DNA of 64,000 bases from Bacteroidia bacterium (lineage in GTDB: Bacteria > Bacteroidota > Ignavibacteria > SZUA-365), in contig JAOSJT010000001.1 in NCBI GenBank assembly GCA_027493955.1, positions 2,963,131 through 3,027,130 on the forward strand, in the 5' to 3' direction. Below, in pieces: positions 8,472 through 16,894 of the stretch. The notes below the pieces were generated by a model, which worked only from the letters and a program-made list of their open reading frames with translations, was not told where the DNA came from and searched no databases. Position 1 is the first letter of the stretch; each line of letters opens with the position of its first letter. Both the position numbers and the translations under genes were made by a program.

Positions 8472-11400
8472 ATGCACATTCCGCACATCGTTTCGACACT
8501 GTTCTTCGTTTTAATGCTGAGCGACGCTCTTCAGGTCGTGGCCCAGACTACCGTCCCCAACGAGATCCCGCCCGTTCCCGACAAACCGGGTGCACGCAGC
8601 GCCTGGCACTACGAACGCCTGACCTCACCGGGCGGCACGATACCAGAAGGGGCCAGAGTGAAAGCGTGGAAGTACGCACAGGATCAGATGCAGTTGTTCA
8701 AACCGTCAGGGAAGCAGGAGCTCTGGCAAAATATGGAATGGCGCAACGCCGGTCCCTTCAATGTCGGCGGACGACTGCTCACGGTGGCCGTCAATCCAAA
8801 AAATCCACGCACCATTTTTATCGGAGCGGCGGGTGGCGGAATCTGGCGGACCTATGACGAAGGCCTGAGCTGGCACAGTGTGTCGGATGCGTTACCGACC
8901 CAAGCCATGGGCGCAATAGTCATTAATCCCGTGGATACCTCCATCGTATACGCCGGTACAGGCGAGGCGAGCTACGCGCTCAACACCTTCGACGGCGGCG
9001 GGATGTTCAAGAGCACCGACGGCGGCACGAGTTGGTTCGAAATCGGCGTCGGGACGCTACCGCCCTATGGCCGGGCCAGCGACATGGTCATCAATCCTCT
9101 GAATCCCGATATCCTTTTCGCCGCAATACCGGACGGCTTCCGGGATCCGGCGCATATCGGCATCTGGCGCAGCACCGACGCGGGCAACACCTGGGCACTG
9201 GTCCTCGACGGCAGGATGAATGACATCGTGATCAATGTAAAGGATCCCAACATCCTGTATACGGTTTCCAGCGCCGTGAGCCAGGGCCGTGAGGCCTCGC
9301 GCTTCGGCGTGTATAAAACCAGTGACGGCGGTGACAGCTGGTTCAAGCTGGATTTGCCGGATATGAACGATACGCTCATGGGACGCACCAGCATCGGAAT
9401 TTGCGACGCACAGCCCGATGTGGTGTATCTCGGTGTTTCGGCACTGAGCGGCGAGCGTACTCCGCTGCTGGGCGTGTTTAAAACCGTGGACGGCGGAGCG
9501 ACCTGGAACAAACTCACCGTTCCGTTCGACTACATGGTATCGCAGGGCTGGTTCGACAATATCATGGGCGTGCATCCGGAGAATCCGGACATCGTCTATG
9601 CCGGCGGAGTCAAGCTCATCGTCACCACCGACGGAGGAACGAGCTGGTTCCGCGTACCGGATCAGGGTTACGGCGGCATCGTGCATGTGGATCAGCACGC
9701 GATTGAATTCAACCGGCATGATCCCTCCATTGTGTACCTCGGCAATGACGGCGGTTTTTTTGTGGGACGGAACAACGGGCAGGATTGGGAGAAACGTGAT
9801 TACGGACTTTCGGTTACACAATTCATCGGCGGCGCCATGCATCCCTCGAGCGACGCCGTGCTCTTCGGCGGTACGCAGGACAATGGCACGCTGCTGTCCA
9901 CCGAGGCGCCGCGTTTCGATCTGGTGCTGTACGGCGATGGGGGGAACACCGAAATCAATCCCGAGCGGCCCAATATCATGTACACCACCCGCGAAACGCT
10001 GAAATTTTTCCGTTCGGATGATTTCGGCGCGACGTGGACGCGCATGCAAAACGGGCTGGGCATGGATCGCTCGCTGTTCTATATCGCCTATGCAATGGAC
10101 CCGAACAATCCCGAAACGCTGTATCTCGGGACGACGAATTTGTACAAGACCACCAACGGCGCGAAACTGTGGCGACAGGTCGCGTCCTGCGCCCTCGGTT
10201 CGGGCAACTCCTGTTACTTCATTTCCGCGCTGTCCGTCGCACCGTACGACGGCAACGTCGTGATGGCCGGGAGCAACGCGGGCGGTATCACCATTTCGCA
10301 CGACGCCGGCGGCAGTTGGTCGCGCATACCCGATGGCCTTCTTCCCTTCGCCTATGTCAGCAGCGTGCGCAGTTTCGAAGCGGGCGTGTATTACGTCACC
10401 TTCAGCCGCTATGGTGTGCCCAAGGTCTGGCGCAGCGCGGACAGCGGCGCGACCTGGCAGGATCTCAACGGCAACCTCCCCGACGTTCCGGTCAATGACA
10501 TTGTGTTGCTCGACGGCAAGCTCCTGCTTGCAAGCGAGGTGGGCATGTTCATTTCGGAGGATCAAGGTGCCACCTGGCAGCGCTTCGGTACGGGCATGCC
10601 GTCGGTGCCTGTGTTCCGTCTTCGCTACAACGCCCGCACCGGAACGCTGCGCGCCATCACACACGGACGCGGCATGTACGACCTGCAATGGCAGACTCTG
10701 GCGGGAAGTGCGCCGGAATTCCGTTCGCATCCGGATACCACAGCGTTGGAGCGTGCCTCGATGTTCGTGTACGCACCCGTGCTGAATTCCTCCCCTGCGG
10801 CACGCTTCACTTTGCTCGACGCTCCCGCCGGTGCCACGATCGATCCGGATCTCGGCATCGTGCGCTGGACGGCGGAAGGTGTCGGTACATTCACCATCGA
10901 AGCGGAGAACAGCATCGGCAAGGCAACGCAGCATTTCACCGTGGCGACACACGAGTATCGGACGACGGACTGGGAAATCGTACAACCATATCCTTTGTCT
11001 ACCTCAGTCACCACGCTGGTGCGCGCGTCCGATGGCAGTCTGTGGATGGGGCGTGACAGCGCCTTCGTTATGCGTTCCACCGACGGCGGACAACGCTGGG
11101 AGGAGTTCGTCCTTCCGGGCGGGAACGCCAACGTCCTCGCGCTGCACGCGTTCAGCGCGATGCGGGCTGTTGCCGGTACGCGTGATGGCCGCTTGCTGCG
11201 TACGAACGACGGCGGTGCAACCTGGACGGTATGTCTCAACGAGATCAATGCGAGCTTCGGCAATATTCGCTTCACCGACGACAACAACGGCCTCGCGATC
11301 ACAGGCGATCCTGATCGCACGGATCTCGCGATAATCTATGCCAGCAGTGACGGAGGGGCCCTCGGAGTGTGCTCGCCTCTGCACCGGCCCGGCAGGTGCT

Positions 11401-12185
11401 GGACAACACACTGGTGATGCACGACGCGATGACCGCCCTGGTTCGCGTCGTCGAATTATTCGCGCTCCTCACCCGGCGGTCCCGATGTGTTGCGGAGCAC
11501 AGACGGTGGCAAAAGCTGGCAATCCTCGGTGGTGTCGGCGCAGAATATTTCCGGTCTCGCATTTACCGACGCACGTACCGGATTCTGCTCGGACGACATG
11601 AGCGGCGTGCTTCGACGCAGTACGGACGGTGGCGCGGGCTGGCGCGCCGCGTTCTATCCCATGAGCGGTGAACGCAACGCACACGCAACGAGTACCAGCG
11701 ATCCGTCCGCTGTCTGGATCGTCAACGACACGCATGCCTGGGTGAGCAACACAAACGGACAAAACTGGATGCGTACAACGCTCGTCCCGGCCGGACCTGT
11801 GCAGGCATCGGTGTTTGCGGATTCTGCGCAGGGTTGGGTGGTGACCAAGGCGGGTATCGTTCAGCGCCTGAAGAATTCTCCCCTGCTCTCCGCAACCGCA
11901 CGCGTCAGCCCTGGCGCGATGCACCTGTATCCCGCCTGGCCCAATCCCGTCGGCCCCGATCAGCTGGGCGGCATGCTGCGCTTCCGCCTCGACGCTCCCG
12001 GGCATGCGCTGCTCGAGGTGTACAACAGTGCGGGTGTGCGCGTGGCGCGACTCGTAGATACACGACTGCCCGCGGGCGACCATGTCGCTGCGTTCAGCAG
12101 CGAGGGGCTTCCCGCCGGCAGCTATTTCGCACAGCTTCGGGTCGGAACATTTTCCCGGACTGTCCGTATCTTGGTGCTACGGTAA
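8472..12185 (+). pseudogene. Tandem paralogue of the BNR/Asp-box T9SS protein, interrupted by two compensating frameshifts
   Basis: The frame opens at 8472 with a signal peptide (MHIPHIVS... LQVVAQ) and parallels the upstream gene along its length: the same Asp-box repeats, the central He_PIG-like segment and a C-terminal sorting domain (YPAWPNPVGPDQLGG... GRNIF-region end at 12185). Near 11,360, at an expected SDGGATW box, the frame shifts by one base and the original frame hits a stop at 11,415. About 90 bp of homologous sequence (VLASAPARQVLDNTLVMHD) then continues in another frame. Near 11,450 the first frame resumes (SPGGPDVLRSTDGGKSW) and runs to the end. The two shifts compensate, so either the gene is decaying or two small base-calling errors occurred. 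The rest of the reading frame is intact and well conserved, which favours a recent event or an error. Confidence 0.75.
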
Positions 12186-12271
12186 ATTTGAACATTTCGC
12201 AGCCGCAACCGACGGTACGCGACCCCGGACGGCTTAACGCAACGCATCCGAATATCATGGAGATAGCCATC

Positions 12272-13350
12272 GTGAAAAAACTGTTTCTCTTCGCCTTCCT
12301 TCCTTTGTTATTGCTTGCCGCGTGCAGCGACGACGACAACACCACACAGCCGCCGACCGGAGATACGGAAAAGCCCAGCGTCACCTTCGTCAAGCCGGCG
12401 AATGATCAGCAATTCAGCGAGGCGACGCTGGACGTCGAGCTCACCGCTACCGACAATGTAGGCGTGGTGAAAATCGAGCTCTACGTCAATACCGCGAGTT
12501 CGCCTGCCGTCACCCTGCAAAACGCACCATGGCAGACCGCGCTGGACGTCTCCGCCCTCACACCGGGGACGCACACGATTCGCGCGAAAGCGTACGATGC
12601 CGCCGGAAACGCCTCGAATTTCGTTGCTGTCACCGTAGTGAAATTGTCCCGGGCGTCTTCGGTTTCACCTTCCGTGCCGGAGCGACATTCTCTTACGATG
12701 TCTGGAACCTCGACGAGACCAATCAAAAGACCGGCTCGCCGGTGACGGTGAACAGCGTCGTCGAGCAAGGCAGCGGTCAAAATCTGGACGGACACTCGGA
12801 TTGGTGGCGCGTCATTGACACTGATCCCGCCGGCACGAAAGACACGCTTACAGCGCGGATTGACGCGAACGGAAATCTTGCAGTGTACGGCTTCGCCACG
12901 GATTTCATCAAGCGTTTCATTCAGGGAATGAATGACGGTGGATTTCCTATCGAGGTACCCACATTGCCTGATCCCGAGTGGAAGGTTCTCGGCTATTTCA
13001 ACAGCGCCGCAGGTACACCCGCCGCGCCCGGTGTGGAATGGGATATCACCGATGCCGCGGGTATCAACATCCCGGTTGGCCTGTTCTCCGCAAATGTCAA
13101 GATCAGGGGAAAATTCGTGGACAGGACCGAAACCGTCACCGTCAATGGAAAAACCATCAATCTGTGGCACGTCGAACTGTCGAATATCATCAACATCCTT
13201 GGGAGTGAATCGACGATCAAGGTGCATATCTGGTACTCCGACGATCCCTCAGGCCGAATCCTTCTTTGGCAGGAAAGCACGCTGCTGAATCTCGTGCTGA
13301 CCAATTACCAGCTCAACGGCGAACGTTGGGAACTGAAGGCCTGGCAATAA
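12272..13350 (+). pseudogene. Ig-like lipoprotein with one apparent frameshift
   Basis: A GTG at 12272 with GGAG 9 bases upstream gives a lipoprotein signal (MKKLFLFAFLPLLLLAAC, lipobox LAAC), a better start than the ATG at 12257. A Thr/Pro-rich tether and a bacterial Ig-like domain follow (SVTFVKPANDQQFSEATLDV... GVVKIELYVN... GTHTIRAKAYDAAGN). Near 12,640-12,655 the frame must shift by one base to continue into an otherwise unbroken C-terminal region of about 230 codons (PGVFGFTFRAGATFSYDVW... ending at 13350), which has no recognised domain but looks like a secreted beta protein. The frameshift lies within 1.3 kb of two others in the upstream gene. If it is a sequence error, this is one ~358-residue surface lipoprotein. 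Confidence 0.65.
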
Positions 13351-13387
13351 ACTGCTGAAAGCGCGGAAAACGCTTCTCTGCGCGTTC

Positions 13388-13424
13388 GGGGCGCGGTGTG
13401 CTTGCATGCCGCGCCCCTTTTGTT
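13388..13424 (+). terminator. Rho-independent terminator
   Basis: Perfect 9-bp stem GGGGCGCGG / CCGCGCCCC with a 12-base loop, followed by TTTTGTTT. It lies 38 bp after the lipoprotein stop and before the next gene. Confidence 0.85.
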
Positions 13425-13471
13425 TCTGGAATCTCCGTATCTTGCGACACGCACGGCACAGGATCACAAGA

Positions 13472-13915
13472 ATGAAGACCATTACCACCTGTCTGTTTTT
13501 CCTCTTCACGCTCAGTTCGACTGTCATGCTCGCGCAGGAGGAAGAATTCCCCGACGCACAATTTTTTGTCGGCTCCTATACGCTCATCGGAAAAGCGTTG
13601 AATTCGGAGACAACCTTTCTCGGTGTCCTCACACTGTCGGTGGACGAGAACGGCGCGGGGACCTTCGACAGACGGACCGGGCAAGCGTCCGTACGCGGGA
13701 GCTGGGGCCTGGAGTACGCCATCGGGAATGAAGTGCGCGTGGTCCGGATACGCTGGGAGGCGGACGGCACGAAACACGAATGCACGTATCAATGGTGCAT
13801 GGATTTCGACAGCTATCCCCGTCTGTCGGGGCACTGCTATGAAAGCGGCAAATACACCGACAATCCGGGCATGGAAGTCGGTTTCTACCTTCACCCGGAG
13901 TACGACGACGACTGA
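13472..13915 (+). CDS. Small secreted protein of unknown function
   Basis: The frame is open from 13406, but the ATG at 13472 starts a good signal peptide (MKTITTCLFFLFTLSSTVMLAQ), giving 147 residues. The mature part reads as a single small beta domain: GSYTLIGKALNSET near its start, a central SVDENGAGTFD, and two cysteines around ECTYQWC that could form a disulfide. It ends in an acidic YDDD tail. I do not recognise the family. The gene is monocistronic between a terminator and a hairpin, and no sorting domain or lipobox is present, so a periplasmic location is most likely. Confidence 0.65.
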   Translation: MKTITTCLFFLFTLSSTVMLAQEEEFPDAQFFVGSYTLIGKALNSETTFLGVLTLSVDENGAGTFDRRTGQASVRGSWGLEYAIGNEVRVVRIRWEADGTKHECTYQWCMDFDSYPRLSGHCYESGKYTDNPGMEVGFYLHPEYDDD

Positions 13916-13955
13916 TTTCGCCGTACCGCGGTCTTCCCCATCATGGAAACAAGCG

Positions 13956-13991
13956 ACCGCCGCCTCGTAGGTCTCCATACGAGGCGGCGGT
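13956..13991. terminator. Perfect 14-bp hairpin between convergent genes
   Basis: ACCGCCGCCTCGTA and TACGAGGCGGCGGT are exact inverted copies around an 8-base loop. The hairpin sits between the converging genes ending at 13915 and 14039, so a bidirectional terminator is likely, although neither side has a clear T-tract. Confidence 0.6.
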
Positions 13992-14038
13992 CTGACATGC
14001 GTGCGATCTGCCCTTCAGGTATCAGCGAGCCTACGCCA

Positions 14039-15556
14039 CTATGCTTCGAGTATCTTTTCCACCTCTTCCAGAATCTCACAACTCCGCACCACTGCCTGCA
14101 TCGTCGTGTGATCGGGATAGAGGGGGCGATCCACGTCCAGATGCGCGATGTGCCGACGCACGACTTCCCGCGCTTTCTGTACACCGATTCCGTTGCCGAA
14201 ATCCCGGAAATCCAGCGCCTGCGCCGCGGCCATGAACTCGATGCCCAGCACACCACAGGCGTTGTCCAGGATTTGCGCATTCTTGATGGCCGTGTTCATG
14301 CCCATGGACACGAAATCTTCCTGATCCGCCGCCGCCGGGATGGACTGTATGGAGGCGGGTACAGAGAGAATGCGCTGCTCCACGATAAGCGAATCGGCGG
14401 TGTACTGGCTGAGCATCATGCCTGAAAACATCCCGGCGCCTTTGGTCAGGAAGGAAGGAAGACCGACGCTGAGCGCGGGATTGAGCAAGCGATTCAGGCG
14501 TCGTTCGGAGAGTACGCTCACCATGGTGACAGCGGCTCCGACCATATCCATGGGCAGAGCTACCGGTGTCCCCTGGAAATTTGCACCCGTGAGTGTCAGT
14601 CTCTCTTCCGGAAGAAAAATGGGATTGTCGCCGACACCGTTGAGCTCGATCTCCACCTGACGCCGGGCGTGCGCCACCGCGTCGTGCGCGGCACCGATAA
14701 CTTGCGGTGTCGAGCGCATGGAATAGGCGTCCTGCACTTTCACTTTGAGCTTGCCCGTCTGTAAATCGCTGCCCTTGATGCAGCGGGCGATGGCGTGTGC
14801 ACTGCGCACCGCACCCGGGAAACCACGCAGCTCGTGCAGACGCGTATCGTAGGGCTTGAGATTCGCGAGCAGCGCTTCGAGCGACATTGCCGCGGCGATT
14901 TCCGCCTGACGCAGCCAGCGGTCAATATCATAGAGATGAATGGCGCTCATGGCCGTAAGCAGATTGGATCCGTTGATTGTCGCCAGACCATCGCGCGCCT
15001 GCAAGCCGGGCACGGGAATGCCGGCCGCCTCCATTGCCCGGAGCGCGGGCATACGTTCGCCACGGTAGTACGCCTCCCCTTCGCCCATCATGAGCAGGGC
15101 TATTTGCGACATGGGCGCCAGATCGCCACAGGCGCCGACCGATCCCTTCTGACACACCACGGGCGTAACACCCTTGTTGAGAAGCTCGATAAGCGTCAGA
15201 GTGATTTCGGGTCTGCAACCCGAGTTTCCATGCGCATGCACATTGATGCGCGCGGCCATGGCTCCGCGCACGTACTCGATGGGTGCGGGATCGCCGATAC
15301 CGGCGGAGTGATTGTAAATCAGGTACTTCTGGAATTCCTGCACCTGTTCGTCGGAGAGCACGACCTCGGAAAATTCTCCGATGCCGGTATTCACTCCGTA
15401 CATGATTTCGTGCTGCGTTATTTTCTCCTCCAGCATGGCGCGACAGGTTTTGATGCGCTCCAGCGCCGCGGGATGCAAGGCAACGGACTCGTGATCACGC
15501 GCGATGCGCACGAGTGCTTCAATGGTCAAATTCGAACCGTCAAGAACAATGGACAT
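14039..15556 (-). CDS. hutH: Histidine/aromatic amino-acid ammonia-lyase family protein (MIO enzyme)
   Basis: The ATG at 15556, preceded by GGAGGA, gives 505 residues, the normal HutH length; the longer open frame upstream is only repeat sequence. Conserved family signatures are present: YGVNTGIGEF, the MIO region GSVGACGDLAPMSQIALL, LPMDMVGAA, and QEDFVSMG near the C-terminus. These enzymes remove ammonia from histidine (to urocanate) or from phenylalanine/tyrosine using an MIO group built from an Ala-Ser-Gly triad. Here the triad reads Ala142-Cys143-Gly144 (codon TGT). The Tyr of YGVNTG and a His two residues before AGIG are kept. Other hut genes are absent nearby, so substrate assignment (His versus aromatic lyase or aminomutase) is uncertain. 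Confidence 0.85.
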   Translation of the reverse strand: MSIVLDGSNLTIEALVRIARDHESVALHPAALERIKTCRAMLEEKITQHEIMYGVNTGIGEFSEVVLSDEQVQEFQKYLIYNHSAGIGDPAPIEYVRGAMAARINVHAHGNSGCRPEITLTLIELLNKGVTPVVCQKGSVGACGDLAPMSQIALLMMGEGEAYYRGERMPALRAMEAAGIPVPGLQARDGLATINGSNLLTAMSAIHLYDIDRWLRQAEIAAAMSLEALLANLKPYDTRLHELRGFPGAVRSAHAIARCIKGSDLQTGKLKVKVQDAYSMRSTPQVIGAAHDAVAHARRQVEIELNGVGDNPIFLPEERLTLTGANFQGTPVALPMDMVGAAVTMVSVLSERRLNRLLNPALSVGLPSFLTKGAGMFSGMMLSQYTADSLIVEQRILSVPASIQSIPAAADQEDFVSMGMNTAIKNAQILDNACGVLGIEFMAAAQALDFRDFGNGIGVQKAREVVRRHIAHLDVDRPLYPDHTTMQAVVRSCEILEEVEKILEA

Positions 15557-15612
15557 GGTATCCTCCGATTTCACAGAGCGGGTAGTCCCGTAACATAGCT
15601 TTTTGTCGGGAA

Positions 15613-15765
15613 ATGGAGAAACAGGCAGAGACGCAGGGGAGAGACGCAGGGGAGAGACGCAGGGGAGAGACGCAGGGGAATTTAACGCAGAGACGCAAAG
15701 GTGCAAAGACGCAGAGGAATTTAACGCAGAGACGCAAAGGTGCAAAGACGCAGAGGAATTTTTTG
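15613..15765. repeat. Direct intergenic repeats of the 'AETQR' type
   Basis: Four copies of GAGACGCAGGG(GA) are followed by two copies of a ~45-bp unit built from AACGCAGAGACGCAAAGGTGC and AAAGACGCAGAGGAATTT. In translation these give the familiar NAETQRxKDAEEF phrase, seen between genes in many environmental genomes; it is non-coding repeat sequence, not a gene. It lies 57 bp or more upstream of the ammonia-lyase start. Confidence 0.8.
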
Positions 15766-16110
15766 TGGGGATTTTTTATGGGGAGGCGTATTGCTGGATT
15801 CGTCGAGGCCCGAAACAAAGGGTCGGGAATTGGCGCTGGCGAATCCCAGGATGCACATACGTCGGCCCTGTCAATCTATCGCAAAGGCGTAGAAGTGGGG
15901 AATAAACGCAAAGGCGCAAAGACGCAGAGGAATTTTTTATGGGGAGGCCTAGTGCTGGATTCGTCGAGGCCGGGAGTGTGTCTCGGCCACCCACGTCTTG
16001 AGCGAGGTTTCGGCGGTTCCTCCTCCCTCTATTTTTCCTCTGCGCCTCTGCTACTCCTGAGCGTAGTCGAAGGGGCGTCTCTGCGTTAATCTCCCCTCTG
16101 CTCCTTTGCG
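15766..16110. repeat. Duplicated intergenic block with further AETQR-type repeats, one inverted
   Basis: TTTTTATGGGGAGGC, followed by a TGCTGGATTCGTCGAGGCC tract, occurs twice (about 15774-15812 and 15935-15973). The second copy is preceded by another CGCAAAGACGCAGAGGAATTT unit (15904-15934). An inverted partial copy (CCTCTGCGCCTCTGCTACTC ... CGTCTCTGCGTTAAT) lies at about 16035-16090. Together with the preceding block this fills the 640-bp gap before the DHFR-family gene. I see no gene in it. Confidence 0.65.
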
Positions 16111-16196
16111 ATACGATCCCTCCCCTGTGACATTGCGATGAAAATGGAATCGTTCGTATCATGCAGCAGCATCACTTCATAACATCAAGGTGACAC

Positions 16197-16727
16197 ATGC
16201 GCAAGGTCATTCTCTACATCGCCATGAGTCTGGACGGATACATCGCACGCGAAGACGGCTCGATTGACTGGCTGCCCGCAGTGGACGAGGCCGGGGAGGA
16301 TTACGGCTACGGCGAGTTCATCGCGGACATTGACACCGTACTGATGGGAAGAATCACCTACGAGCAGATTCTGACCTTCGGCGCGTATCCCTACGCGGGG
16401 ATGCAGGGGATAGTGTTTTCGCGCTCGCGTGCAGGCGAAATCGGCGAACATGTGCGCTTCACCGACGAGAATCCGGGCGAGGTGCTCCACGCGCTCAGAC
16501 TCGAAGAGGGCAAGGACATCTGGCTGGTCGGCGGTGGTGCTCTCATCTCCGCCTTCCTTGACGGCGGGCTGATAAACGAATATTGTATCTTCATCGTCCC
16601 CGTTCTTCTCGGCCGCGGGATCACGCTGTTTGACGGACCCTTCCCGGAGACCTCACTCACCCTCCGCGACACAAAACACTACTCGTCCGGCATGGTACGG
16701 CTGCGGTATGGTGCCGCGAGTGCATGA
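16197..16727 (+). CDS. Dihydrofolate reductase-family (RibD C-terminal-like) protein
   Basis: This 176-residue protein has the DHFR/RibD-C fold signatures of the YyaP/YwjB group: ILYIAMSLDGYIA at the N-terminus, DTVLMGRITYEQ around residue 47-58 (nucleotide-binding helix), WLVGGGALISAFLDGGLINEYCIFIVPVLLGRG in two adjacent blocks around 115-145, and a hydrophobic C-terminal strand. The family probably performs NAD(P)H-dependent reductions, but the physiological substrate is mostly unknown; it is not a housekeeping FolA. The ATG follows a short AAGGTGA stretch that can serve as a ribosome-binding site. The gene is alone, between repeat-rich spacers. Confidence 0.88.
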   Translation: MRKVILYIAMSLDGYIAREDGSIDWLPAVDEAGEDYGYGEFIADIDTVLMGRITYEQILTFGAYPYAGMQGIVFSRSRAGEIGEHVRFTDENPGEVLHALRLEEGKDIWLVGGGALISAFLDGGLINEYCIFIVPVLLGRGITLFDGPFPETSLTLRDTKHYSSGMVRLRYGAASA

Positions 16728-16742
16728 ACGGTGAAAAGAAGA

Positions 16743-16775
16743 GTTAAACGTTAAAGGTTAAACGTTAAACGATAT
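16743..16775. repeat. Short GTTAAACG tandem repeat
   Basis: GTTAAACGTTAAAGG TTAAACGTTAAACG: three or four iterations of a 7-8 base AT-rich unit. Inverted iterations of the same unit (CGTTTAAC) lie at 19322-19350 on the other side of the downstream gene. Confidence 0.6.
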
Positions 16776-16837
16776 TGTGATAACGTAAAGAAAGTCGTAA
16801 TCCGTAAATTGTGTCGTAAGTCGCAGATCGTAAATAG

Positions 16838-16869
16838 AAACTCCCGCTCCGATTCCAGAGCGGGAGTTT
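16838..16869 (-). terminator. Hairpin terminator for the 16895-18925 gene
   Basis: AAACTCCCGCTC and GAGCGGGAGTTT form a 12-bp stem around an 8-base loop, 26 bp past the stop of the minus-strand gene. On the minus strand it is followed by a short TCTATTT tract. Confidence 0.75.
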
Positions 16870-16894
16870 GTGTGATTTTGGCTTTTCGGAGCGC

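Noticed and set aside
14039-15745. Longer ammonia-lyase start at 15745
   Set aside because: The extra 63 residues translate the AETQR repeats and show no family similarity; the ATG at 15556 has GGAGGA before it.
15613-15765. CRISPR array
   Set aside because: Units are contiguous or irregular, with no unique spacers and no cas genes.
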